The position numbers and the translations under genes were made by a program. From Cellvibrionaceae bacterium (GTDB lineage: Bacteria > Pseudomonadota > Gammaproteobacteria > Pseudomonadales > Cellvibrionaceae), in NCBI GenBank assembly GCA_019634095.1, contig JAHQVY010000298.1:1-56496 (forward strand): a DNA stretch of 56,496 nucleotides, written 5' to 3'. Below the pieces are notes generated by a model. It searched no databases, was not told the DNA's origin, and saw nothing but the letters and a program-made list of their open reading frames with translations. Below, one piece after another: positions 46,606-55,539 of the stretch; position 1 is the stretch's first letter; the number at the start of each line of letters is the position of its first letter.

Positions 46606-49600
46606 TTACTCAGACAATGCGGAGCGTTGCTTCTTTAGTAACAAACGTTTTTCCAGTTGTTTTCTTCTAGATGCAACCGCGGGTGTTTTGGTAGTAGCAG
46701 GCTCGATACGATTTTCCTCGATGTGTTTCGCCATTTGCTTTATGTTTGGGTAATTGAAAAAATCCATAATGGTAAATTCTCTGGCAAAGGCCCTGGCCAT
46801 CTTCGCGAGAAGTACTGTCATCGATATTGAGTTCCCTCCCACTTCAAAAAAATTATCATCAATACCGATCACTTCCTCTTCAAGCGCTTCCTGCCAAAGA
46901 CCAACCAGAATCTTTTCACATCCATTACGCGCATAGTTTTTCACTCCCATGGAGGCTTGATCGACAAAACGTTCCCGCAATATCGCGATATCGACTTCAC
47001 CATTCATTGTCATTGGCATGACATCCAGCGGAATGACTTGACACGGAACTGTTGCGCCTCCCTGGTCGGTGAATGTCGCCAAGGATTTCGCCCCGATATG
47101 TCTGCCTGTCTCGTCAACCCCAGCCCGTGGGTAAAACGCCAATAATCTACAAAGCGGCTCCGGCGCTTGATTAAAATGCTTAGAAATATATGTTTGACTG
47201 GGATCGAGGCCAATCACGGTGACCGCTTCATCACATTTGAGTGCTGCGAGCATTGAATACAAAGCTTGCTTGCTGCGCATGAACTCGAAGCCCTGGGAAG
47301 ATGAACTCCTGTAGCCCTGGCTCATTCCCAAATTATCCCAATAACTCCAAACCAGACAAAAACTTTTCAGTGCTGTTGTGTCTCTTAGCGTGCGAACCAC
47401 ATTTTCCAAATAGCGATTGCCCGCTGCATAAGCTCCCACATAAGCGCCGCCAAAAAAGCTTAGAACAGAGGAGAACCCCACAAACAACCCTTGCGGATTA
47501 TTTGCCTGAAGAGTACGCACCAACATGTTCGTTGCCGCCACTTTCGCTTCGGTTGCACTTTTGAAAGTCGACGCGCTTTCGTCTTGCAGGGCGAGAGATC
47601 GATAGACGCCAGCCAGGTGAAAAACACCTTGCAGGGAACAAGCAAAAGTCTCGATAAGCTCCTTGACCAAATCGTCCAGACGTTTCTGACACCAGTGGTC
47701 CATTTGCCGATACACCACTGCTCCCAGGCTCGATAACTCGCGCCATGATTCGCTGTCTTCAACCTGTTCACGAGGCGATCGCCCCAGAATCAACAATTTC
47801 ATCTGGAATTCATTCAGAAGTAATTGACTGACTTGTTTGCCAACACCTCCCAATCCCCCGGTAACAATATAAAACCCATTAACAAGCAGTGGTGGCGGGT
47901 CTTGCTGTTTGAAATTAGACAACGCAAGCGGACGCAAACCGAGCACATACCTCCGCCCTTTTCTAAACGCAACCTGTCGCGGTTTCTTATCTAGCATGAT
48001 TTCGCTAACCAGGTGACGAGCATCCGCAGTGGACTCTGCATCGAAATCCAGGTGGCAGGCATGAATATTAGGGAGTTCTTGTCCAATCACTCTTACCAGT
48101 GCAGGAATCAATGCTTGCGCTGGCGCGACGGAATCGTCTGGTAATACTTTTTGCGCTGTTCGAGTGACAAAATACAAATTGACTGTACTGTTTAAGGAGT
48201 CATTCGTTACAGAGCCATTATTTAAAGAGCCAAAAGCCTTGATTAAACATCTGATCGTCGGGTCATCGAGAGTATCGCTGGGCGGGGCTTCACTGAAATT
48301 GTTGGCAAAATATAAAATATAAGAAGCCTTATTTTTCAGACTCAAATCATCCAATACCGTAACGAAATCAGTAGCATCGCCAACATCAACAAAGACGCGA
48401 TTCACCATGCATCCAAGAAAGGTAAGCGCGTGATAAGCGTCGCGGGCAAATTCATCGCCGTTGTCAAGCAGCACCAGATTTTCGATGGAGTTTAACTGCG
48501 AAATTTGACCTCGACATCGATGCCAATGAAAAGTGTAAAACCAAGCTGGCAAGGTGTCGTCATTGCGCAACAAAATATCGTTTTCTCTTATCTGGGATTG
48601 AAAAACCCCCTGTTCAAAATCATTTTTCAACCTGCCCCGTTGTATCTTGCCACTGGTCGTTTTTGGAAACGTTTTCTCATCCAGAAAATATACATACCTG
48701 GGCGAAATTCCCAACTCAAGCGCAACATCTTTTTTGATAGAGCGGATTAATTGTGCCAGTAAGTCACCCTCGCACCAAGCCTCCGCGCAGAAGAATATCG
48801 CAAGCGATTCACTATTGGTATGGGGGTCGCGTACGCCACACGCTCCCACATAAGTCGTCTTTACTCCAAAACACTTCTCCACTACGGTTTCGATGTCATA
48901 GCAGTAATAATTGGCACCCTGAATAACAATGGTTTCCTTTTCACGCCCCGTTAAGGTCAGCGCACCTTGCCATATAAACCCAATATCGCCCGTATCAAAC
49001 CAGCCATCACTGTAGTAGGCCCGTTCATTTGCTTCCGGATTATTGAAATAACCCGGGGTGATCACATCGCCGCGAGCATGCAAATGCCCTACCTGCCCTT
49101 CATTCGACAGAATTCCCTTTTTATTCACAATACGGATTTCTATGCCGGGAATGGGCTTACCCAAATCGACGAAAATAGTGCCTTTGTTTTCCGCCTGCGA
49201 TACCGCCTGTTGAGTGCCTAAGGTGCCATTCTGTATCCGTGCGGCATGGTGAAACAACCCGGCATCTTGTAAATCAAAGTCATTGCGATAGGTGATGGCC
49301 GTACAAGTTTCTGCCATACCATAGGATGGCTGTATAACCCGATCCTTCAGACCAAACGCACGGGTGGCTCGCAGGAATTCTTCAAGCACTGGTAAGGTGA
49401 CTTGCTCTCCGGCATTCATGATCTCTTCAACGTGCTGCAATTTGTATTGCCGAGTCGAGCGTGCTTTATTCAACGCATCAATCACTAATTTAAAACCGAA
49501 GTTGGGTGCCCAGGAGTGAGTCACCCTATATTTTTCCAGGCACTCCAACCACAACAGCGGGTTTGCAAGAATTAATTCGGTTTTAACCACAACTTGTCGG

Positions 49601-50850
49601 ATACCCAGATACAAATCCTTGAGATGAAACATCAGAATAGGCGCAACATGGTCCATTGGCAGCCAATTCAAACTGACATTTTTATGAGAATATTGGTTGA
49701 ATTGAGCAATCCCTCTGATATGCGCCACCACACCTTTATGGGTGATTTGCACACTTTTCGAACTACCGGTACTGCCCGACGTGAGCTGGTGAAATATGAC
49801 GTCCTCTGGCGCACACGAGTGAACGCTACCCATGCGCTGACTTGTTTTCAATTGCTCAAGGTGCAAAAATTTATAATTCGCAGCGCCACCCCAATAGGTT
49901 CCACTTTCAAAATAATTTGAAAGCTCCTTGTTGATTAGAATACTGGCACCTTTCAGCAGATCCACGGTGTGTTTTAATTTTTGAATTACCGCGGCGTCAT
50001 TCGGATTCGAGGGAACCGCAACGGTGACCGGTATAAAGCCACCCAGGACACAAGCCCAGAAAGCGCTGAAATGCTCTTCCAGGTGAGCAATTTGCAAAAT
50101 CACATAATCGCCGGGCTTTAAACCCTGCAACTGAAGCCCACCAAGAAGTAACAACGCATTGTGCCAAAGCTCTGCATATGTTTGGGAATACTCCCTGTCT
50201 TTCTCAAGCAGATAGTGAATTCGGACATTTGCATGCTTTTTTACGGTTTCCTGAAACGCCTGCACCAGCGTAAGCGAATCAGTATCCTGGCCTATGATTT
50301 TTCCCCCTGTAGCAAGAGCGGGGACCTTACTGGCGTTTTGTTCCAACTCCGACGGTTTTTCCGAAGCAATGTCCGACGGAACTTGAGCAATAGCTGAAGA
50401 TTTCAGGCCTCCTTTTTCGTTTGCAGAGGCAGGAAACAAGTCTATGAGGTGATAAGGTTCGGGTTTGACTTGACCGCTTAGTTTCAACACAGCGATATCG
50501 TTTGTGTGAAGCTGCGCTTGCAAATATTCTTTCAGATTCTCTTCTATCGGCACGTCAAAAGAGGGGGTCTTCTGCAATGCCAAGTATTGAACGTTACCGT
50601 CATTGTCTCTTGGAATGCACGAAACAAAGCACACTTGAATGTGGCTATCAAGCAATGCTTTCCCAGCACTCTCTGAGCCCCCCTCTACCCGTTTGAAGAG
50701 AGCGTTTTTATCATCAAGCTTATGACCGGGAACAACATACAAAAAGAGATTTTTTTCACTATCGGTGTAGCCAGACTGGCGCACAAGCGCATAATCCAGA
50801 ACCGCGTTATCATTCACAATTTCCTGCAGAATACCCGACGGCCTATTCAT
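46606..50850 (-). CDS. PKS starter protein: acyl-AMP ligase, ketoreductase, carrier protein
   Basis: The 1414 residues begin with about 165 of uncertain nature. The adenylate-forming ligase follows (190-755) with P-loop LTSGSTGSSKS, YGMAETC, YSDGWFDTGDIG and TTSGKIQRG. It resembles fatty-acyl-AMP ligases (FAAL/Dip2-like) more than CoA ligases or amino-acid adenylation domains. A full ketoreductase comes next: structural half 780-970, catalytic half 990-1185 with TGGLGGVG and Ser-Tyr-Asn intact. The ACP lies at 1305-1375, with Ser1341 in VGGNSISM. The protein should activate a carboxylic acid with ATP and load it on its own carrier. A KR in a loading module suggests a keto starter (for example a 2-oxo acid) reduced to a hydroxy acid, or a KR acting on another module. 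The substrate cannot be read from sequence. It is the first gene of the operon and is more AT-rich than the later synthase genes. Confidence 0.9.
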   Translation of the reverse strand: MNRPSGILQEIVNDNAVLDYALVRQSGYTDSEKNLFLYVVPGHKLDDKNALFKRVEGGSESAGKALLDSHIQVCFVSCIPRDNDGNVQYLALQKTPSFDVPIEENLKEYLQAQLHTNDIAVLKLSGQVKPEPYHLIDLFPASANEKGGLKSSAIAQVPSDIASEKPSELEQNASKVPALATGGKIIGQDTDSLTLVQAFQETVKKHANVRIHYLLEKDREYSQTYAELWHNALLLLGGLQLQGLKPGDYVILQIAHLEEHFSAFWACVLGGFIPVTVAVPSNPNDAAVIQKLKHTVDLLKGASILINKELSNYFESGTYWGGAANYKFLHLEQLKTSQRMGSVHSCAPEDVIFHQLTSGSTGSSKSVQITHKGVVAHIRGIAQFNQYSHKNVSLNWLPMDHVAPILMFHLKDLYLGIRQVVVKTELILANPLLWLECLEKYRVTHSWAPNFGFKLVIDALNKARSTRQYKLQHVEEIMNAGEQVTLPVLEEFLRATRAFGLKDRVIQPSYGMAETCTAITYRNDFDLQDAGLFHHAARIQNGTLGTQQAVSQAENKGTIFVDLGKPIPGIEIRIVNKKGILSNEGQVGHLHARGDVITPGYFNNPEANERAYYSDGWFDTGDIGFIWQGALTLTGREKETIVIQGANYYCYDIETVVEKCFGVKTTYVGACGVRDPHTNSESLAIFFCAEAWCEGDLLAQLIRSIKKDVALELGISPRYVYFLDEKTFPKTTSGKIQRGRLKNDFEQGVFQSQIRENDILLRNDDTLPAWFYTFHWHRCRGQISQLNSIENLVLLDNGDEFARDAYHALTFLGCMVNRVFVDVGDATDFVTVLDDLSLKNKASYILYFANNFSEAPPSDTLDDPTIRCLIKAFGSLNNGSVTNDSLNSTVNLYFVTRTAQKVLPDDSVAPAQALIPALVRVIGQELPNIHACHLDFDAESTADARHLVSEIMLDKKPRQVAFRKGRRYVLGLRPLALSNFKQQDPPPLLVNGFYIVTGGLGGVGKQVSQLLLNEFQMKLLILGRSPREQVEDSESWRELSSLGAVVYRQMDHWCQKRLDDLVKELIETFACSLQGVFHLAGVYRSLALQDESASTFKSATEAKVAATNMLVRTLQANNPQGLFVGFSSVLSFFGGAYVGAYAAGNRYLENVVRTLRDTTALKSFCLVWSYWDNLGMSQGYRSSSSQGFEFMRSKQALYSMLAALKCDEAVTVIGLDPSQTYISKHFNQAPEPLCRLLAFYPRAGVDETGRHIGAKSLATFTDQGGATVPCQVIPLDVMPMTMNGEVDIAILRERFVDQASMGVKNYARNGCEKILVGLWQEALEEEVIGIDDNFFEVGGNSISMTVLLAKMARAFAREFTIMDFFNYPNIKQMAKHIEENRIEPATTKTPAVASRRKQLEKRLLLKKQRSALSE

Positions 50851-50878
50851 AACGACGCTCTCATCATAGTTAATATAG

Positions 50879-50895
50879 TTAACTTGTTAAGTTAA
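50879..50895. promoter_or_regulatory. Candidate operator upstream of the PKS operon
   Basis: TTAACTT (50879-50885) and AAGTTAA (50889-50895) form a perfect 7-bp inverted repeat with a 3-base spacer, 29 bases before the first start codon. AGTTAA occurs two more times within 30 bases, and a TATATT that could be a -10 element overlaps on the minus strand. The regulator is unknown and none is encoded nearby. Confidence 0.5.
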
Positions 50896-50976
50896 TACAG
50901 ATAAAAACACCCCTGTCTATCTCATGTAGAAATCTACCTCAGGCATACCGATAGCGAATGAAATTTCGCCCTTATG

Positions 50977-51029
50977 AGCACGCCCCTAAGCGCCCGAATA
51001 GCATTGCTCCGCCTTAAATAGAGTGGGCT
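50977..51029 (-). repeat. Dispersed repeat, copy 2
   Basis: GAGCACGCCCCTAAGCGCCC and TTGCTCCGCCTTAAATAGA followed by GTGGGC match copy 1 near 2621-2675, written in the same plus-strand orientation. It lies in the gap between the Rieske gene and the PKS operon, next to two hairpins. Confidence 0.75.
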
Positions 51030-51072
51030 ATTCTGCGTTTTCTCGGCAATTGCTCCTGCATTGCTCTAATAG

Positions 51073-51122
51073 GCTACATCCATGTAGCGATGTATTGCCC
51101 TAATACCTCACATCCCTGTGAG
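51073..51122. repeat. Two tandem small hairpins, REP-like
   Basis: GCTACA-TCCA-TGTAGC (51073-51088) and CTCACA-TCCC-TGTGAG (51107-51122) are perfect 6-bp stems with 4-base loops. Each is preceded by a similar ATTGC-C-TAATA sequence, so the unit itself looks duplicated. They lie downstream of the Rieske gene and upstream of the PKS operon. A role as transcript-end stabiliser or insulator is possible. Confidence 0.7.
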
Positions 51123-51190
51123 TACCGCCTTGTTATGAACCTTAATTGACGCTCTACTAACACCGACATTTCAAACGCTAGAGGTATAAT

Positions 51191-52249
51191 TCACAAGTGC
51201 GGAGTTTTTTCTCTACCATCAAGGCCAGTTCTTTCCCGTTCGCCCCTATGTAATTTATCCGAAAAATACACACCTTCCAGCAACGCTCTGGAATATTGCA
51301 AGGGCTTATCAAAGGGACTCAAATACATTCCTTTTAAATCGTAAGGTGTGTGGCTCACTAATTTGTGTAACTTCAGGTCTGATTCTAGATCCTTCCTGGC
51401 CATATACAGAAACAGGTTTTTCGTTAAACTCATCACTAACGAAGACCAGCTTTTTACCGGCTTGTAAAATAGGAAAACATGTATCGTTGTATTATATTCA
51501 TCAACAGGAACAAAAAAAATGGTCGCGCGGCTATGAGTGATCGAAACGTCCTCGTCTTCCGCATTGGTAAAACTGGCAGTATAACTTGCCCGAATTGGAT
51601 TAAAATGCATAGCCCACTGCATATTAAACTGGCTCTTGGGAGCGAACCCCACTAATCGCATACCAAAGAACTTTCTTTGAGGTGCGCTGTAAGTGACGTG
51701 TATTGCGTCGTTTTCCACACGGGCCGTATGCTTTATATGACGTGAACCCTCGGCATCCCAACCCAAGATTTTGTGAACAAAGGGAAAGTGCTCATCTTCG
51801 TTAAAGTTGTCTAAAACCACATGCAATGGCGCGGGAGACTCAAAACCAAACGCGCCGATATAATCCCAACCCTCTTCGCCAATTTCGACTTCTTCAACGA
51901 CATCTTTCCTCGCCACCCACAAATAACCATTTTTTTCTATTACCTTAAATGCAGGTACTTTACAGGTTACCCCCGCTTCGTTCGCATCAAATGGCCTCTT
52001 GCCACATCCGCTTTTGTCGAAGTTCCACCCGTGATAGGGACAAACAATACGCCCTGCCTCGACCGCACCTGCCGATAAAGGCGTAAATCGGTGAGGACAG
52101 CGATCTAGTACAGCTGCAGGTTTATTGTTTCCATCTCGGAACAGCGCGATGGGTGTGCCATCAATCTGAATTTTTATGGGCTTTGTCTTCAACTTTCTTT
52201 CAAGCACACAAGGATGAAAGAACCGTAAAACGGGAGATATTTTTGTCAT
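51191..52249 (-). CDS. Rieske non-haem iron oxygenase, possible tailoring enzyme
   Basis: From ATG 52249 (MTKISPVLRFFHP, with GGTGGG about seven bases upstream) the protein has 352 residues. The longer frame to 52417 adds an unrelated leader. The N-terminal Rieske [2Fe-2S] site is complete: CPHR near residue 45 and CPYHGWNFD about 20 residues later. The catalytic domain carries a typical iron site, DNFNEDEHFPFVHK, with the two histidines four residues apart. Such enzymes hydroxylate, demethylate or oxidatively cyclise substrates using a separate reductase, which is not visible here. It is transcribed in the same direction as the PKS operon but is separated from it by about 340 bases with hairpins and a repeat, so co-transcription is uncertain. 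A tailoring role on the polyketide is an inference from position. Confidence 0.85.
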   Translation of the reverse strand: MTKISPVLRFFHPCVLERKLKTKPIKIQIDGTPIALFRDGNNKPAAVLDRCPHRFTPLSAGAVEAGRIVCPYHGWNFDKSGCGKRPFDANEAGVTCKVPAFKVIEKNGYLWVARKDVVEEVEIGEEGWDYIGAFGFESPAPLHVVLDNFNEDEHFPFVHKILGWDAEGSRHIKHTARVENDAIHVTYSAPQRKFFGMRLVGFAPKSQFNMQWAMHFNPIRASYTASFTNAEDEDVSITHSRATIFFVPVDEYNTTIHVFLFYKPVKSWSSLVMSLTKNLFLYMARKDLESDLKLHKLVSHTPYDLKGMYLSPFDKPLQYSRALLEGVYFSDKLHRGERERTGLDGREKTPHL

Positions 52250-52743
52250 AATTAACCCACCAACTGCTTTGATTAACGACCTGGTGTTCGACAAGCCTAT
52301 AAGAGACCAGATCTGAACCGTTAAATGCGGCACCTGCGATTTTTCACAATGGCTTCGACAGAAGCTGACCGCTGGATTTAAATAAATAGAATACTGCAGC
52401 CAATCTACTAAGCACACACCCGGCGTTACTCTCTAACAAGAAAACAACTCACTAAAAAATTGAACTCCACCAACAACCGGCATAGACCAATATAGGGGAA
52501 TAAGCGAATTATTTTATATGCGGTCGACTAGAGAAAAACCACCAAACGAAAAACAAAAGAAATAAATTAAATATAGTCGGCTGAGTTGCAGAATTTTGGA
52601 GGGTCAATGATATTCCATTCTTTCCGATGAAAATCACTCTAATAAAATTAGATCCACCTCTTGCTTCGCAGTATAAGCTTATTCTACAGAGCGGGAAATA
52701 GGTATTTATTATTAAAATACTTTCGAAGGGTATTTTGGTCCCT
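52250..52743. other. AT-rich gene-free stretch upstream of the Rieske gene
   Basis: No credible ORF. The base composition shifts to AT-rich here and stays so into the insertion-sequence region. Presumably the Rieske promoter lies in the left part. I see no clear motif. Confidence 0.45.
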
Positions 52744-52944
52744 ATATTTATCGAGAGATTGTGGCGCTCAGTGAAATATGAAGAAATTCATATCAATGAT
52801 TACGCATCAGTAAAATCATTGCGCGCGGCATTTAAGAAGTCTTTTCATTTTTATAATCACGAGCGCCCACACCAATCATTTGAAGGTGCTACACCAGTAG
52901 AAACGTATTATGGGAATGAGTCCCCGATTGGGGAGCCAGCATGA
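52744..52944 (+). pseudogene. C-terminal fragment of an IS3-family transposase (OrfB)
   Basis: About 65 residues read FIERLWRSVKYEEIHINDY and then FYNHERPHQSFEGATPVETY. This is the end of the rve-type integrase core of IS3-family OrfB, including the glutamate of the DDE set (FIERLWRS). The rest of the element is missing upstream and no terminal repeats are recognisable, so it is a dead remnant. The IRPs and N-terminal half were probably lost when other elements inserted. Confidence 0.8.
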
Positions 52945-53140
52945 ATATTGCACTCGATCAAGCCTGAGCACTTGTGGACGATTCCTTCGGACCGGCGCAA
53001 GCCTGCGGGACGTGTGGATAAGCCATGGACAACGAAAAGACGTTTACCACAGCTTAACCACACTCTTGAGCTTATCGCCCACAAGGCACACAGGCTCAAT
53101 GCATAGTATATCTAAATATTTTTAAAATTCGTCTCGACAC

Positions 53141-53779
53141 TGGGGACCACAATATGTTACCTACCTCCAGACGACGGTAAAAGGTATTTATCACTATCTC
53201 TATTTGGTGATGGATATTTTTAGTCGCAAGATAGTTAGTTGACAAGTTAACGATCAAGAATTAAGTGTGTTGGCGGCCGATTTAATCAAAGATATTTGTG
53301 AGCGCGAAAAGGTTTCCGAAGACGGCGTCACGCTGCATTCTGATAACGGGAGCCCAATGAAGGGTGCGACGATGTTAGCGACACTTGAGCGGTTGGGTGT
53401 GGCCCCTTCTTTTAGTCGACCGTCCGTAAGCAATGACAACCCGTATTCTGAGTCATTATTTCGAACACCAAAGTATCGACAGAATTACCCTGAAAAGTCC
53501 TTCTCTGACTTAACCAAAGCGCGTGAGTGGGTGGGTGAATTTGTTGACGGGTACAACAACGAACACCTCCATAGCGGCATTAAATTTGTTACTCCTGTAC
53601 AGCGCCATAATGTCGAAGACGCCGATAGTTTGAAAAAGCGTACGGAGGTCTATATGGAAGCTAAATCACGCAACCCGAATCGTTGGAGTGGCGATATACG
53701 TAATTGGAGCTGGGTCGATAAGGTTTATCTCAACCCTGAGAAGTGCAAGACATCACTGAAGGAAAATAAGACGGCATAA
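53141..53779 (+). pseudogene. Truncated IS3-like transposase with an internal stop
   Basis: The frame starts abruptly in the integrase core (WGPQYVTYLQTTVKGIYHYL, normally a WDITYLPT-type sequence), passes the first Asp in YLVMDIFSRKIVS, meets an in-frame TGA at 53240-53242 where the family has Trp, and continues through LHSDNGSPMKG (second Asp) and SNDNPYSESLFRTPKYR (Glu) to a TAA after KTA at 53779. It is distinct in sequence from the IS3 fragment at 52744-52944. The missing 5' part, the stop and the lack of terminal repeats make it inactive. Confidence 0.8.
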
Positions 53780-54387
53780 ATTTAACCTTAGGCGACAACT
53801 CTCTTGAAAAACACCGCCGAGAGACGATAGGTAGTAAGGCGTATCACTGATACTGACCTGTTCTCTTCTTGTCTTGGGCGCGTCATGAAGTTTGCCCTTT
53901 TCTGTATGGATGAAGAGTATAACTTTACGGGCGGTAATGTCAACAAAGGAGTGTATGTCCTTTATTGACTCTTGATCGTATTTTTAATATGGAAAAGCAA
54001 TATGCAACACAATTTTATTCTTGTTTTTAAATGTTAATTTAAATGATGGAATCTCACTATTACCATTAAAAATATTCTTTCTATTTTTATTGATTAATGT
54101 CATTACTTTGCAGCAATGTTGGTTTAATATTTTTATATCGTATTTCTTTTGATTTTAATCAATAAGAGCAATCCTGAATCCGTGTATAGTTAATAGAAAA
54201 TCGGAACCAGATCACAAGTTCATTATTATGTCGGCTTTTTTTGCGGCAGTGGCACGATTTTGTGTTATGAGGAAAACTTATTTTAGATTAGAGTTTAACG
54301 TGTAAACTATATTGATCGGGATGGAGATTCTGTGGATCTTCACAGGTCACGTTTTTACCGTTCTCCTTCCTCGTTTATGTTAAAACC
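53780..54387. other. AT-rich gene-free stretch between insertion sequences
   Basis: No credible coding region. One small hairpin, AAAGGA/TCCTTT at 53945-53963, is followed by TATTG. The sequence is probably decayed mobile-element DNA. Confidence 0.45.
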
Positions 54388-55424
54388 TTTCCTAATTAGG
54401 CCTATTCGCAAGCCGCAAAAAACTGTATATTAAATCAGTGTATTTCAAGAGGAATCAGGAGGTTAGTTGTGGCGCAAAATAAAGTGCAGTTTCAGAAAGG
54501 GCTTAGTTTACCCTTATTCCTCGAGCAATTTGGTACGGAAGAGCAGTGTTTTACTCAGCTTGTTAACATGCGCTGGCCACATGGCTTTCAGTGTCCCGCT
54601 TGCGGCCACAATAAATATTGCTTACTCAACACGCGCTCTCTATTTCAATGCAACAAGTGTCATCATCAGTCGTCTGTCAAAGCAAATACCCTATTTGAAC
54701 ACTCTAGGGTACCGCTCACAAAGTGGTTTTTAGGCATCTACTTCGTGACTCAAGATAAAAAAGGTGTCTCTGCGCTGGAGCTTAGTCGTAGTCTTGGGAT
54801 CTCATATAAAGCGGCTTGGCGGATGAAACAGAAGCTGATCCAAGCCATGTTAGAGCGCGACGATAATAAGGCGCTTTCGGGGTTTATTGAAGTGGATGAT
54901 GCTTACCTGGGAGGAGAGCGTAGCGGCGGAAAAAGAGGTCGCGGATCAGAAAATAAAACCCCGTTTGTCGCGGCAGTCCAGACCACGAGCCAAGGACACC
55001 CTGAACAAATAAAACTTCAGATTGTTGATGGTTTTCGCAGTAAGATCATCGAAAACTGGGCCAAAAAGGCCTTTGTTCCAGGGGCGACAGTCGTCTCAGA
55101 TGGCTTAGCTTGTTTTAACGCGGTCACTAAAGCGGATTGTGCTCATGACCCGATTGTGTGTGGTGGCGGGCGAGCTTCTGTGGAAGAGCCTGAGTTCTAT
55201 TGGGTAAATACGATATTAGGCAATTTAAAATCGGCACTGCGCAGTACTTATCACTCTGTGAGTAAAAAGCATGCCAAACGCTATTTAGCGGAATTCCAAT
55301 ACCGTTTCAATCGACGCTTTGATTTGCCTAGCATGATAAACCGACTCGCCTGGGTTTCACTGCGGACACCGCCTATGCCGGAAAGGCTCTTGAGGATGGC
55401 TTACGAATAGGCCTAATTAGGAAA
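54388..55424 (+). mobile_element. Complete IS1595-family insertion sequence
   Basis: The 27-base ends match: the left end (54388-54414) begins TTTCCTAATTAGGCCTATTC, and the right end (55398-55424) is its reverse complement with one mismatch. The transposase gene fills the interior. The eight bases next to each end do not match each other, so no target duplication is evident, which would fit an old insertion or later rearrangement. Confidence 0.85.
54469..55410 (+). CDS. IS1595-family (ISXO2-like) transposase
   Basis: The 313-residue protein starts at a GTG with AGGAGG six bases upstream. An N-terminal zinc ribbon (CPACG and CNKCHH) and a helix-turn-helix (ISYKAAWRMKQKL) precede the ISXO2-type catalytic core with VDDAYLGGERSGGKRGRG, VVSDGLACF and the C-terminal NRRF region. 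All family landmarks are present and the frame is uninterrupted, so it may be functional. The stop codon (55408-55410) lies inside the right terminal repeat. Confidence 0.92.
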   Translation: MAQNKVQFQKGLSLPLFLEQFGTEEQCFTQLVNMRWPHGFQCPACGHNKYCLLNTRSLFQCNKCHHQSSVKANTLFEHSRVPLTKWFLGIYFVTQDKKGVSALELSRSLGISYKAAWRMKQKLIQAMLERDDNKALSGFIEVDDAYLGGERSGGKRGRGSENKTPFVAAVQTTSQGHPEQIKLQIVDGFRSKIIENWAKKAFVPGATVVSDGLACFNAVTKADCAHDPIVCGGGRASVEEPEFYWVNTILGNLKSALRSTYHSVSKKHAKRYLAEFQYRFNRRFDLPSMINRLAWVSLRTPPMPERLLRMAYE

Positions 55425-55539
55425 ATGTTTGGATTAATTTTTTATTACGTTTTTGAAAAATTATCGCGTCAACGTTTTTAAATGAGTTTGATTTGTCTCT
55501 ATACCCGACACACATGAAATTTAGGTGTAAATCAATCTA

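Noticed and set aside
51073-51122. Reading the two hairpins as a CRISPR array or attC site
   Set aside because: Only two stems of different sequence, no spacers of regular length, no cas or integrase genes and no attC core motifs.
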